DNA of 64,000 nt from Boletus sp. NGJ (Eukaryota; Basidiomycota; Agaricomycetes; Boletales; Boletaceae). The first letter of the stretch is position 1. Every line of letters begins with the position of its first letter. Where the stretch lies: NCBI GenBank assembly GCA_019096195.1, contig JAGTXK010000076.1, forward strand, positions 186,001 through 250,000, in the 5' to 3' direction. The notes beneath the pieces are model-generated. The model worked only from the letters and a program-made list of their open reading frames with translations. It had not been told where the DNA came from and searched no databases. A program made the translations under genes and the position numbers. This document shows, piece by piece, positions 23,529-35,051 of the stretch.

Positions 23529-24592
23529 ATGTATCACCTCCTCAAGGGCCTACACGAATACCTTACTCGGTGAGCACTTCGTTGGCAACCTCAAACATAT
23601 CGTCGAATGCTACAGGAAAGAAGAATTTTCGATCATCATCATCGGTCTCGATGGTGCCGGTAAAACGGTAAGCACATCCATTACCCCAGATGACGCGCGC
23701 GTGTCTACTTGCACTGACGATGGCACGCTTGGGAACTCATGGGCAGACGTTACTGGAGAAGATCAAGACGCTTTATAACGATGCCCCTGGCCTCGAGCCT
23801 TCGAAGATAGGACCGACAGTAGGGCAGAATAGTGCGTCATTTCAAGTACTCCTCCGAGTGGCACATAAAGTTCATCATTTTATCAGTGGGCAAGGTCTCG
23901 CTCCCTTCCACGATTCTCAGTTTTTTCGACCTTGGTGGCCAAAGGGGGATTAGGTCGATATGGCACCGATACTACGAGGACTGTCACGCCGTCGTGTACG
24001 TGATCGATGCGCAGGACAGGGAGAGGCTCGGGGAAGGGTGGGAAGTGTTTGGTATGTCAAATATTCCCTTGCAACACGCTGTCCACCTGTTGGCTATCAC
24101 TGACACATTTATACATCCTGCCTCACACACACAACACGCACAACAGACAGTGTCCTCTCTTCACCTCGAACCCTCAACGTCCCACTCCTCCTTCTCGCGA
24201 ACAAACAAGATACACCTACGAGCATGTCCGCGACCGAAATTCGACATGACTACGAAGTGTGGGACCACCATCGACGGGACAGCGCACGGAGGCGGTACGC
24301 AGACGAAGAAGGTGAGGAAGAGGAAAGGAAGAAGAGGCGGCTCGCGAGCCTGGAGGTGTTGGGCGTGTCAGCATTAGAAGGGTACGTTCGTTTCGCTCCT
24401 TCATTCCCCATTGTTGGTTGAACGTATGGCTTGTATAGGCAGGGTGTGCGTGAGGCAGTTGACTGGTTGTTCCTGCGTGTCCAGAATAGTAGGCAGTGAG
24501 TGCGATTTGTTCTCGTCCCTGGGATCTCGCTGATATTTGGTTCCAGAGACCTTGGAGATCGTGCGACGAGAACAGGCTGGAGGACAGGATGA
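23529..24592 (+). CDS. ARFRP1 / Arl3-type small GTPase
   Basis: Arf-related GTPase acting at the trans-Golgi, where in animals and yeast it recruits Arl1 and golgins. Seven exons join in phase: 23529-23569, 23616-23667, 23747-23831, 23887-24051, 24147-24381, 24439-24495 and 24547-24592, giving about 226 residues. The start MYHLLKGLHEYLTRKEEF matches ARFRP1, which lacks the Gly2 myristoylation site of Arfs. G-motifs seen are GLDGAGKT (P-loop), PTVGQN (switch I), FDLGGQRGIRSIWHRYYED (switch II, WxGG-like), NKQD and a terminal VSA (SAxxG) block. An insertion of about 35 residues, very rich in Arg/Glu (ARRRYADEEGEEEERKKRR), lies between the NKQD motif and the SALEG block. The last exon's reading (DLGDRATRTGW) is less certain. 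Confidence 0.9.
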
Positions 24593-24739
24593 CTTCCAGA
24601 CGATTCTTCGTAGTAGATTACTTTTGGATATATAGTTCTTTGCAATGGTTTGCGACAGGGGCTATTTATCACAGCCACATGTTGAGTACAAACAAACTAC
24701 GCGAAAGTGGCTTTGCCACTCGCCAACCACATCAACGCA

Positions 24740-25821
24740 ATGGGGTACTACGCAACTTACTACTCCATCGGTTTCCCTGTTTTCCTCGTTTCAATCATCG
24801 CTCTCTACCTCTTGTTCACAGGTTTGTTCTGTCCCAGCTCAAGCAGCAACACCATCACTAACCCGATTGATGCCGCAGGCTCAGGCGAAGCGTTCAATGT
24901 CGGTCGCTTTCTCGAAGAAACGAGTCCTTTCGTCTGGGGGTCTCTTGGAATAGGCCTTTGTATCGGACTAAGTGTCCTCGGAGCTGGATGGTACGTCATT
25001 TCGCGGCAGAAACTTTCATTCTGCGTCGGTGTGTTTGCTGATCCAGCGTCGTTCCTGCAGGGGCATTTTCTTGACCGGATCCTCCATCCTAGGTGGAGGT
25101 GTCCGAACGCCACGAATTAGCACCAAGAACTTGATCAGGTATGTTGGGATTATTTGTGCTGCTTCTAACATATCCTCATCCTGCACGTCTCATCCGTATC
25201 CGTTTCTGTGTCCGACTAGCATCATCTTCTGTGAAGTCGTGGCCATCTACGGGGTGGTTTGTCAACCAACGCGTTTTGTCGTAGTCCCGCAGTAATGACT
25301 TAGGATGTGATATCTAGATCCTCGGCATTGTCTATTCCGCAAAACTACAAGCCGTACCTGAGGCGGCACTCTACACACGCCAGAATTACTACACCGGTAT
25401 GCTCATTCTCGCTTCTTCTCCTAGCTCTGATGATCTCCATACTGATATTGCACCTACTTCCAGGCTTTGCCCTCTTCTTTGGCGGTCTGACGGTCGGCGT
25501 GTGTAACCTCTTTTGTGGTCTTTGTGTCGGCATCGCAGGTAGCACAGCAGCCCTGGCAGATGCTGCAGACCCCACGTTGTTTGTCAAAGTACTCGTCGTG
25601 GAGGTGTTTGGAAGCGTGTTGGGCCTGTTCGGTTTGATAGGTGAGTTCAACCCGCATCGTCGGCTCGGTGATGCGGCTCTTCTTTCTTGGTCAACGTACT
25701 GATTATGTTCTGTTTTTAAATAGTGGGATTGTTGATGACGTCGAATGCGCAAGAGTTTGTGGCGGGTACGCCTGTGTGGAGTACGGTTGCCAGCGCAGCC
25801 AGTTCTCGTGCTGTGTACTAG
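24740..25821 (+). CDS. VMA16: V-type ATPase V0 proteolipid subunit c''
   Basis: Proton-carrying proteolipid of the vacuolar ATPase rotor ring. Six exons: 24740-24990, 25061-25138, 25220-25256, 25318-25396, 25464-25640 and 25724-25821, giving 239 residues, close to the usual 200-240. It begins [20 protein letters not shown]. An in-frame ATG at 24707 is an alternative. The diagnostic blocks are [39 protein letters not shown], then [13 protein letters not shown] with the essential membrane Glu, and [19 protein letters not shown] with the second conserved Glu. Five hydrophobic segments can be counted, as in yeast Vma16. It ends with a Ser/Ala tail and TAG 25819-25821. Confidence 0.94.
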
Positions 25822-26257
25822 GCTGTACACTAAACTGCATGAAGAACCATACGTTTCACAGAACGACATACAAATGAATCAAAGTGAACAAGGTAGACCC
25901 ATTGCAGCCCTTTCCGACAGAAAAGAACCATTTGTCTCTTGTCTATCAACTCCTTGGTGGAACTCGTTTCCTCGATACTCTCGTGCTCGCCGATTTCGAG
26001 GAGTTTATCTCCTGCACCTGAGCGGTGACTCAGTCCTGAAAGTAGGGCATCAGTGTCTCATTACCAGGAAGCTGAATGACTGTGTGCCGTTTATGAACTC
26101 GATATAATATGCAGGGAGCCGCGCACAGGTCTTTAAGACCATTCGACATTCCGCTCGAGAGTGAATAATAGTCTAATATACTCCTGTAGGCCCGAGCAAG
26201 CGATGATTCATAGGGAATAAAAGCCCCAGGACAGTATTTCGCGCGTCAAAAAAAATC
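25822..26257. other. 3' flank of the V-ATPase gene; no gene seen
   Basis: Non-coding sequence downstream of the V-ATPase subunit and downstream of the tRNA on the opposite strand. An A-run at about 26248-26255 reads as a T-run on the minus strand and would serve as the RNA polymerase III terminator of the tRNA. Confidence 0.45.
26248..26255 (-). terminator. RNA polymerase III terminator of the tRNA
   Basis: Eight consecutive T residues on the minus strand, 2 nt downstream of the tRNA discriminator base. Confidence 0.8.
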
Positions 26258-26342
26258 TGGATGCGCAGGGGATTGAACCCTGGACCTTATACAAATTCTG
26301 AGCAGCTGCAAAGCATACGCGCTACCACTGCGCTACGCACCC
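26258..26342 (-). tRNA. tRNA-Ala(UGC) with a short intron
   Basis: Reading the minus strand, the acceptor stem GGGTGCG pairs with CGCATCC, including a G3:U70 wobble, the alanine identity element. The D stem is GCGC/GCGC with loop AGTGGTA. The anticodon stem TATGC pairs with GTATA, and the loop reads TT-TGC-A-T once a 13-nt intron (GCTGCTCAGAATT) after position 37 is removed. The T arm is CAGGG-TTCAATC-CCCTG and the discriminator base is A. The intron position is canonical for eukaryotic nuclear tRNAs. A T8 run follows just downstream. Confidence 0.88.
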
Positions 26343-26855
26343 ATGTTTGATATCCCGGGCCAATCCTACATGGCCCGCTGTGTCCGCATATGAAACACCT
26401 TGAAGTTGTTACGATTCCGGCTGAGGGGCCTTATAAGAACGGCCATGATATGGCAGGCTAACTAGCCTGCTTATCCTCTAGTATGCCACTCACGAAAGGC
26501 CGCTAGTGGAATATGAGGGCTTACGCCAACTTTACCAACGACGACTTATCTGAGGTTAGCGTAGCGTGAGTCCCTGTTGCACGACAACTTATGGACGGAG
26601 AATGTAAGAGGTCGAGTTGGTATACCTCAATCCTATCCCTCTCTGCATAATATCCGCACCTGTATTAGGGTGAGATAATCGTATTACTGTACTGGAAACC
26701 ATTAGATAAACGTATAGACGGTCGAATGATTCTTAAGCGCTAAACCTCTGCACCATAGGCCGAGATAAGGTGCAGGTTAGATTAGGTTCGACTAACATAC
26801 ACGTTGCCTAGCAAAATGTGATGCTACTCTTGTCGCATCCTTCCCGTAGAAAAGC
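26343..26855. other. Intergenic between tRNA and POP1 3' end
   Basis: This 0.5-kb stretch lies upstream of the tRNA and downstream of POP1. No further gene, repeat or RNA structure was recognised. Confidence 0.4.
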
Positions 26856-29800
26856 CTACGAGTCCATGAGTTCCAGGCACGCCACACGGCACGTTGTACA
26901 GTCCCGGTCCCTAATCTTCACTAATACGGACGGTTGAGAAAGTCTATCAAGAATCAACATTGGCAAACCGAACAAACGCCTTAAAGATGTGTACATACCT
27001 CAAGGCCTGTTTGCGCAGCGCCAAGTACTGTACGACGGGAATTGCACCAATCGCAAAGCCCTCGCCACGTGATAGCGAGACGTCTCCCGTTGTCACGTAC
27101 CCAATAATGGTCGTCTGAGGAGGCTTGATCTCTCCGAGCTAGAAAGAAAACAAGTGTGAAAAAATATTACTGTCCGCTGCGCATCGAAGAAGCAAGGGAT
27201 ACCATACCTCGTGCTCGTTAGGCTTGCTTGATTCGTCCCAGTTTGCAGCATTTTGACTCTGTTTCTCCAACGTCTTGATCCATTTACGTGCTTCTGGGTC
27301 GTCCATCTTGTAGATATTCGCCATGTCAGTCGGTGCACCTCTCCGTACCATTTTCGCCCGAACCATCAGGAGCCCCGATCGCATCACATCCTCCGCAGAT
27401 AACGACATATCCAGAGATGTCATGTGGTTCTTTTCTCGAAGCTTGTTTATTCCACCCAGAAACTGCGCTGGCGTAATGAACGCGTTGGAAAGCATCGTAG
27501 AGACTTGAGGTCCTCGCAGGAGCCAGGGCTGCAAGTCAGAGCCTTCCTCGTCTACCCGCATTGCGTCGGAGCCAGGGAGGTTTTCCCGTTGTGTTGACAC
27601 CAACCCTTCCTCCCCCTGTCCTCCACTCCTCGAAGTCTGTGTCGCAGTCGACTGCTCCAATCCAAGTACGACGCCCCAATCCGCACGCCAGGGACTCCTC
27701 GTTCCCAACTTCTCATAGTTTGGCTTCTTCGCGGGAGGGGTTCTTTCCCAACGCGCTTTCTCTTGCTCAGCACGATCGTTGGTGACAATGTCATATGCAG
27801 CGACGGCGGGATAGTCATTTGGGAACCCACGGACCCCGGCTTCGAAGAACTGTTTCATGCGTTCGCGTTGGCCAGCAAATCGGGTTCCTGTATACAGAAG
27901 GGAAGACAGGAATGCCATAGCCCAGCCTGCAGGGAACAACAATGTCCATCCATAGATACCTTGAACGTTCCCAGATGGTGATTTAGAGCTTGAGGAAGTT
28001 GAGGGACATTGTTCGACAGAACGTTGTATGAGAAGAATGGGAATTCGATCATCCTGACGGAGAGGATTGAGAGGGGTACCTGGAACGAGGTTCTACAAAT
28101 CGGTGGCATGTCAATACAACGAAGCAATGGAACAGTGATGGGCCAACCTTGGAACGCCTATCGTCGAGATCCTTCTTCTTGTACTTTGGCTTTTTAAGAG
28201 ATCCTCGCTTCTCCTCATCCCAGATCTCGCTCTGTGCCGTAAGAGCTGTGGGGAAGTGGAAGGCTTGGGACAGTTGGGTAGAAGGTTGCGCAACGTCGGG
28301 GTAATGAGGTTTGGCGTTCTTCGGAGGGAACCTACAAAAAGCCACGGTCGGATGTCAGCGCTGAACATTACGGGGGATCATTAACCATACTTCAGACGTG
28401 GATCAAGCACTTTGAGCCCGATTACCATCCCACGTGGTATGCTGTCAGATTGTAGACCAGTCAATGAACCCCAAAACTGCGGATCCCCAACCGTCAGAGA
28501 CTTGACAGTATGTTCAATTAAAATCTCCCGACCTTCTTGACATCCTTCCTGTCATCCATTTCAACAGGGGACAAGGCGCCTTTGATCACCTGGCTCGACT
28601 TGGGTCCCATAATCTCAAAAGCATTGATACACCCTCTAAGATCTACGATCTCAATCTCCACATGGACCTGTGGGTCTTTCTTCTTGCTCTGCTCCAGGAC
28701 GTACGAAGCTGAAGTTTGCAATGATTCGAAAACATCTTCGAAGATAGCTGGATGACAACGGACCCAGACGACCCGGGGGCTAACATTGGGCTCAGGTGAT
28801 GCGCTGTCGTCCACCTGCTTTTCCTTGCCTTTCCCTTTGCCCTTTCCTTTCCCTTTCTCTTTCCCCGGCCGTGCAGGAGGTTCAGGGATGCGCGATGAGT
28901 TGCCTTCAGGAGACGACGGCTGCCATATGATCATCATAGGACCTAACAATGCGAATGGATAACTAGCGTGCTTGTACACATGAGTGTCGCAGGCGCGACC
29001 ACCCGTTATATAACTACAATAAGTGTCAATAACGGGAAACGATCAGATACACATCACAAACCGCGTCATTGGAGAATCTTGTGGATCGCAACATCGTTCA
29101 AGCGTTGCTTGGAGAAATAGTTGTGGTCCTTTGAGCTCTATCGTCGCATAATAAGATGCGTCATGTAAGATAGAGCCATGCATCGATGCGCGGTGAGACG
29201 GTCGGAAAGCCTTCTCGGTAGGAGTTACAGCCTGAGGGGAAGATCCATCAACTGGTGCGCATTTAAGTGGTGCACAAGACATACGAGCCGATAACCCCAT
29301 ATATTCTGCATCTCTGCCCGTTTGGCATGCCAAATATGTGTCTCAAGCCATGACTTGTCGCCTAAGATAGGATTCTCCGAGTTCGATATGCAAGAGGATG
29401 ACGCCTAACGGAACTCACGCTGCCGTCTCAAGTAATCCTCCGTACGAGTGATTTGGTTCGCCTTGCCTCGTTTAGGTCGACCGAGGAGTCGACGTTTATT
29501 GGCGTCCATCTGTAGTATGATATATGTATCATATACGGTACCCCAGAATGAAGATAGACTTACCTCTGCCCGCGCCTTGTCTCGTAGGCGCACGGGGACG
29601 CGCCGAACATCGTGACTGGCTGCCCTACGACGAAGGTGTCGAGGCAGGGTTTGCCACGCACGATGCGTCGAGCTTTCACTGTAAAGCAGCGTCAGGAAAC
29701 CATTATTATGTGTAATAGGGTGACATGCCTGGCTGTCTTTATCGCCTTTTGCATTGCATCAATCTCGTACGCACGCGCCTAGACGATCGTTGGTAGCGGC

Positions 29801-30130
29801 GACCATTAGACAGCGAAATAAACGTACCTCTGTGAATCTCTCCACGTCTATAGAGGCCGGCAGACCCTGCATAGCTAGGCGCACCATCGATATCGCCCCA
29901 CGATAAAATGGAGTTCGGGAGCACGTACAGTCGAACTGAATGACCGTCTTGGACGGACCTGCAGAAGATGACGCCACAATATTCCTCTGATTCTTCGTGA
30001 GGGAAGAACCACTTCCGGTGGATGTTACAGTCTCTTGAACTGATATTGTGCGTGCATCGGCCATCTTGAGTTTCTTGCGCTCTCGCATGCTCGGTTCACT
30101 GGTGTCGTCGCTCTTTCGCTTTGGAGGCAT
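26856..30130 (-). CDS. POP1: POP1, protein subunit of RNase P and RNase MRP
   Basis: POP1 is the largest protein subunit of nuclear RNase P/MRP, acting in tRNA 5' maturation and pre-rRNA cleavage. The start at 30130 gives MPPKRKSDDTSEPS followed by basic, nuclear-signal-like runs. The N-terminal POP1 domain is seen in pieces: LPASIDVERFTE near 29860, a FRRRAASHD-like Arg-rich block near 29630, LLGRPKRGKANQITRTEDYL near 29490-29420, and KSWLETHIWHAKRAEM-type sequence near 29350-29300. The middle has VVWVRCHPAIFEDVFESLQ and IEIVDLRGCINAFEIMGPKS near 28780-28600. The POPLD domain is clear at 27950-27800: FPAGWAMAFLSSLLYTGTRF then GQRERMKQFFEAG and FPNDYPAVAAYD. The C-terminus gives IGYVTTGDVSLSRGEGFAIG near 27110-27050 and, in the last exon, LVKIRDRDCTTCRVACLEL with TAG 26858-26856. 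A (GK)n repeat lies in a linker near 28850-28810. It is divergent from the gene at 30266, with 135 bp between starts. Confidence 0.88.
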
Positions 30131-30265
30131 CGTCTTCTTAATCCACGTCGCAATAGTACTAGTGGTTGGTTGTAGACGCGTGATGCTCAATTTAAACACA
30201 CCAACACGCGACTTGTCCGGCCAACGCCGAGCCATAAAGCTCCTCTGTTCTCTACAACGACCACG

Positions 30266-31056
30266 ATGGCCACGACGATGCGCTGCCCCTCGCTCTCACG
30301 AAGCTTCGTCCAGCGCACGAGCATAAGTACAATCCACACGAGGCTCCTCTCTACCTCGTCCATCCTCCGCAATGAAGCTACACCATCGCCCAATCTCGGA
30401 ACCGTCTCCAGTCCAAAGAAACCCGTCGGTGGGTTCCGTGGCGGGTTCGGGTTTCGCATTCCTGGTCCTATTGGCCTTGTGTGTACTAATACTCTTTATT
30501 CTATTGGGGGGTGGGACGGTGTGGTGTAGGATTATCGGTTTCTTGTTTGGTTTCTCGCTGGCGTCGACATATGCTGCGTATCATCTCCTCGACGAGTACA
30601 AGGCTGCCTCGGCAGCGCTGCAGGCCAGCGTCGAAGAACTACAAGTTAGTACTGCCAAGGTATGGTTGGGAATGATTTTACTGCATGGACGGTACTCCTG
30701 AAGTTCGTATGACTGTCTCCCTCAGGTGACCGCACATGTGCGGAGAATCGAAGCGGTCGAAAAGGACTTGAAGGCGCTGTCCCAGAGCACTGCCAGCAAA
30801 GACGACCTGTCGCGGGTTCGTGCAGAAGCGAAAAAGCTGTATGACGGCCTCCATATAGGTATGTTCTTTTAAGATGTGTTGGGCCTCTCTGAGAAAGCTG
30901 TCCTACAGAATTCCTCGACCTGAGAAATCATGCGTGGGGGATGCGTAAGTGACTCTGCTGTTACCGCAGTCCCTCGTCCCCCTAATTTTGTGCCACATGG
31001 TAGAACAAGATTTGCATGCGTTAGCTAAGAAGGAGGCAATATCTGTTCGTGAATAG
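30266..31056 (+). CDS. Small mitochondrial-type membrane protein with coiled coil
   Basis: Five exons join in phase: 30266-30444, 30530-30659, 30726-30858, 30909-30944 and 31004-31056, giving 176 residues. The N-terminus is rich in Arg/Ser/Thr without acidic residues (MATTMRCPSLSRSFVQRTSI), as in mitochondrial presequences. A Gly-rich stretch (KKPVGGFRGG) precedes a single membrane segment, IIGFLFGFSLASTYAAYHL. The rest is a charged helix with heptad-like spacing (AALQASVEELQVSTAKVTAH and IEAVEKDLKALSQSTASKDD). It ends HALAKKEAISVRE. This resembles conserved uncharacterised fungal mitochondrial inner-membrane proteins, and no enzyme motif is visible. It shares a short bidirectional promoter region with POP1. 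Confidence 0.72.
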
Positions 31057-31778
31057 AGCAATACCCTATCTATATCGACGCTATATCTCTGGGCATTTTC
31101 TGAATGCAGCATTGACATGCAGGCTTCAGAGCTTTACTGATACCAGAACCGTATAACATAACCCCGTCATCGCTTACAATTCGACTTTAAATTTTGCAGG
31201 TCGCATATATTCGCTAATATCGACTATGAAGCGGAATACCATAATACCATGTGAATAGTGAGTACTTGAGTGTCCTCCTATCTTGAAGGAGCACGAACAA
31301 GTCCTGTGTTATCCAGGCCTATTCGAGTCGCTCTTGGCGCCTGCGAAGTACTATTCCAAGAGACGACAATTTGTCCCGGACGACGAGTGTTATTCCTCAT
31401 GGCGTGACCAACCCTCGACCCAATCTGTTAGCACTCCTCATTCAACGAAACTACATGAAGACTGTCATTGCAGAATCAAGGTATCAAAGGTACCGACAGA
31501 ACAAGAAAAGTGGTAAGGAAAACATGCCTTTCATAACAGGGTATACACCGTCCAGAAAAGAAGTAGAACTGCTTCTAGAACAGACCCCGTCATAAAGAAA
31601 GGAAGAGAATGAAAAGAGGTAACACTTTTACAAGTCCGAAAGTTAAAAATCTATCGTCCTGTAACTTGAACATGAACATCGATTCTGACTGCTCGCTCTC
31701 TGAACGACCGGAAAATGATCAGCAAAGACTATTGGGCAACAGCATCGATTGCTCCGAACGACGGATCCTTTACTTCCT
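31057..31778. other. Intergenic; no gene supported
   Basis: Two overlapping open frames of 60-77 codons (31283-31595) lack recognisable domains or splice context. The interval separates two convergent genes and probably holds their 3' UTRs. Confidence 0.4.
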
Positions 31779-33281
31779 CTAGACAGGGCTTCCCTCCGAG
31801 CGTTTCTCCACTTTCTTGGAGATCGTGATCATGATTGGTGGCTGGCAGAAAGTATCAGTGATATGAATCGATGGTAACAAAGGCAAGGCACATACTCTCT
31901 TGACGCACTCATTGATGAGATTGTCGCCGATCTTGAGTGTACGTTGATGCTGAATGTCATCACTCAGACGCCCGCGAGTGTTGAGTCTGGTGCAGATTAC
32001 GGGGGGGTTCAGTCATGGAGTTACGTCGCATGGGAAGGATATTAACTGACCCAGCAAGGAGGGTGTTTGCGAATACTGGGTTTTGTATGACATCAAATAA
32101 TCAGTTCCTAGTGTCACAAAGCGTTTTAGCAGAGTACTTACCTCCAGGCATCAGCACGAGTAGACCAACCCATGCAACTGAGCATGGGGTTCGTATGTCA
32201 GGTTGCACATGGACAGATCGACAAAACTTACAGTTCGTTTTTGTCAACCAATACTGCAACAGGATTAGGAGAGGCTTTGTCAGAGAGGGAGGTGAACACC
32301 CACGGCGAGAACAACGGCGATGTCAACGAGGCTGTTGAGGGAAATCAACTCGTTCACAATCTACATGTTGATGATATACGCAACATACCTCGCCACCAAG
32401 CTCGTTTCTGAGACAAATTAGTCTAGGTCAAAGCACTCGTCGCTAGGAAGACTGACCGGCTACGAAGAGAAACAGACAGGTAACACGTCCCAAGGCACTG
32501 CGCAGATAATTAATCTATGCATGTCACAGGAAGGGGTACCGCGCACGTTACTACTTCCATCGGTGTCTGAGATCTGAGATGAAACGCAGTCGTGATACTG
32601 AGCGCCAGATCACAGACTAGCCCGGAGATGATTGCAAGTGGGAATATCCAACCGTTGCCAAGCTGATTCGTCAGATTGGCGGTCGCATTTATAAAAAATA
32701 CACTCGCTGCCCCCGAGGCAGCCGTGAAAGAGAAAATACATAAAATGAAGAATGCGAACGCCAAAAGGTGGTTGTTCGACGCTTTCAGGATACGATGGGC
32801 AAAGAAACACTAACATGTTCCCGGTCAACACAAGAGCGGAGAGGCGGGGGGTGACTCACTCGCTCGAGAAACAAGATCGTAGCGCCGAGGACACTAGAAA
32901 CACCGAAAAGAATAGTGGCATATTCGGGCACGGATGCGTCCCCAACTTGCGCGCTTGCCAAAAGCCAGGCAGACGTAAAACCGAGGTGCGAAAGTAAAAG
33001 AAACCTATTATTCAGAGCGCAAATTCAGGGACTAATCATTCGAGATCGGAGTCCACTTTGTTACTGACAAAATCAGTGATGCCTTGTGGATCTCTCATCA
33101 GCTCTTTGCACTCCAGTAATCAGTCGCTTTCCTAGGGACGCAGACGACTTACCAGGACCTTCAACAACCACGTGTCGCGTCTGGAGTTCTTGTAGTACAC
33201 ACACGACTGCACGAAAACACAGCCTAACAAGAAGGCATCGACCAAGGCGCCGACACCAACAGGCCCTTCCAGAGGAGCCAT
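31779..33281 (-). CDS. DUF6534-like multi-spanning membrane protein, second locus
   Basis: Exon 1 (33281-33153) encodes MAPLEGPVGVGALVDAFLLG then VFVQSCVYYKNSRR, the family's first helix and QxxxYY motif. Later segments are FLLLSHLGFTSAWLLASAQV and EYATILFGVSSVLGATILFL near 33000-32870, and ASVFFINATANLTNQLGNGW then FPLAIISGLVCDLALSITTA near 32700-32590. The near-C-terminal FANTLLAG is spliced to LNTRGRLSDDIQ near 32070-31960, equivalent to the family 'YxNSLLATLNxR'. The final exon, after a CTGCCAG acceptor near 31830, gives PIMITISKKVEKRSEGSPV and TAG 31781-31779. Exons between 33153 and 33000 and around 32500-32100 are unresolved. Function is unknown. It is a paralogue of the genes at 1.8-5.0 kb. 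Confidence 0.66.
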
Positions 33282-33917
33282 CGTGTCAAAAGTGAAGGAA
33301 TCAAAGGATTGCGAGGAAAACGCTGGCTCGCTGCGGTGAATTTATACCGGGCGAGCGACCGAACAGAAGTATTACTGTAAAGTATTTCATAGATTCCTGA
33401 AATGTGGTCGAGGTCGGCACAGCAACGACGAGGGAGTCAGTGAGTCTATGGATACGTTACCAAACTCACAGGGGAAGAAACCATCAGAATTTGGCTGAAC
33501 GCGGACGTGATTTAGTCAGCCCATCTTCGCAAATTCTTCATATCGGAGGTTGGGAGGTGTGAGGTTCGCAACATTTTTAGAAAGACTGGCGGTCCAGGAG
33601 AGAGACCGGGATGTGGTGGAGATGGAGACTCAGGCTGTTATGTCCCGGATACTATTTCAGAACTTGACGACTACTACGAAACTCGCGAACAGAGGAGTGA
33701 GTGAACTGATTCCAAGGGAACGACGGCGCCGCCGCTCTTTGGGTTCGGGTTGGTGGGAACTTCAATGCCAAGTCGCGACCATCTTCTCCTCGGAGTCGGC
33801 GTAAAGCCGCCACGCCTCGTGCCAGAGTAGGGGCCCTCCTTCCTAACGTTGCACTAACTAACACACTGGTATATTAACACAGAACATCGCAGGCTGGTCG
33901 TCTCAAAATCTCCACGC
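33282..33917. other. Divergent intergenic region
   Basis: Lies between the divergent DUF6534-like gene and the F-box gene and presumably holds both promoters. An AT-rich TATAC element lies at 33342-33350 on the DUF6534-like side. Nothing else was recognised. Confidence 0.35.
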
Positions 33918-35051
33918 ATGTCACATCTTCCACCAGAAATCGTCCTAGTGATCCTTGAACATGCCTACTACACACCTACCGGATGCCCCGATTACACCTT
34001 CCTCGTCAACTGCTCGCTCGTATGTGCTTCGTGGTCTGTACCAGCGCAATCACTACTCTTCCGCAAGACCACCAGATTGCGATCGCACACGATCCCATCG
34101 TTCCGTGCTGCGTTAATAGCACCCGCAGTCCGCCAAAAATCCCTGGGCCACGCCGTCCGATCCCTTGACATATCTATTGGGTGGTCGTTGAACGAAAGTT
34201 GCCAGCCGGAGGCCTTTGTACAATTGCTGCAGGCTTGTCCTAGACTGTACGAACTCTCGCTGAGCACTTATGGTCTGCACGAGTTCGACCAGTTCGCACT
34301 CGCCAAGCTCAAAGATTCAGGACAATGCATCCGAGCGCTCGATCTCCAGTACTGCGGCGTGCAATCGCTGGTGCTATTTCAATTACTCGGCATATGGCCG
34401 CATATCCGGTTCTTGAAAATTGGTACGGAGATTGCTTGGCCTTGGCGTCATCCTGCGGAGACGCCGGTCTCGCGCCAGTCGAAAAGCAACTTCGGGAGTC
34501 GTAATGACACAGTGCTGCGGCCTCCCGCCCGCGTCTCATTGTACGACCTCGCGCTCTCACGCATTCCTCAACCAGCAGTTCTCACCTGGCTCCTTGGCTC
34601 CTCCGCCTCCTCCCTCCATATCTTGGATCTGCGCGAGATTCCCGGTAGCGCTGCGCGGGAAATCATGGGAGTCCATGCCCCACGTCTCCGTTCACTTCGC
34701 TTGCTTCATTACAATCTCGACTCGGCGGTATTTCTACGCCAATGCACATGTCTCGAGGAATTTATCATCTACAACATCCCCGTTCTTGTCCCGCTCGCAC
34801 CGGAACTCCCACCCTCGATCGAATTTCTGTCCTTTCGAAATCCGATACACACCTTCCGGGACACGCTGCATCCCATCCTCGATGCTATTGAGGTCCTACC
34901 GAGATTGCGTATCCTCACGTGCGATAAGAATTCAGAGGGTTTACGTGACTTTGCGATGTTGAGGACGAGATGCGCGGAGAAGGGTGTAGAGGTGGTGATA
35001 TCGGAGGTACCATTCTGGGTGGTAAGGTCGTATCAAGTGAACAAGGCTTGA
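33918..35051 (+). CDS. F-box-like protein with leucine-rich C-terminus, single exon
   Basis: Uninterrupted 377-residue frame. It begins MSHLPPEIVLVILEHAYY, a fungal F-box start (LPxEIVxxIL), with NCSLVCASWSVPAQSLLFRK completing the F-box, which normally binds Skp1 in SCF ubiquitin ligases. Residues 70-360 alternate leucine-rich strands and helices (LYELSLSTYGLHEF, LRSLRLLHYNL, EVLPRLRILTC), as in basidiomycete F-box/LRR proteins. The substrate cannot be predicted. A broken relative lies 0.6 kb downstream. Confidence 0.78.
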   Translation: MSHLPPEIVLVILEHAYYTPTGCPDYTFLVNCSLVCASWSVPAQSLLFRKTTRLRSHTIPSFRAALIAPAVRQKSLGHAVRSLDISIGWSLNESCQPEAFVQLLQACPRLYELSLSTYGLHEFDQFALAKLKDSGQCIRALDLQYCGVQSLVLFQLLGIWPHIRFLKIGTEIAWPWRHPAETPVSRQSKSNFGSRNDTVLRPPARVSLYDLALSRIPQPAVLTWLLGSSASSLHILDLREIPGSAAREIMGVHAPRLRSLRLLHYNLDSAVFLRQCTCLEEFIIYNIPVLVPLAPELPPSIEFLSFRNPIHTFRDTLHPILDAIEVLPRLRILTCDKNSEGLRDFAMLRTRCAEKGVEVVISEVPFWVVRSYQVNKA

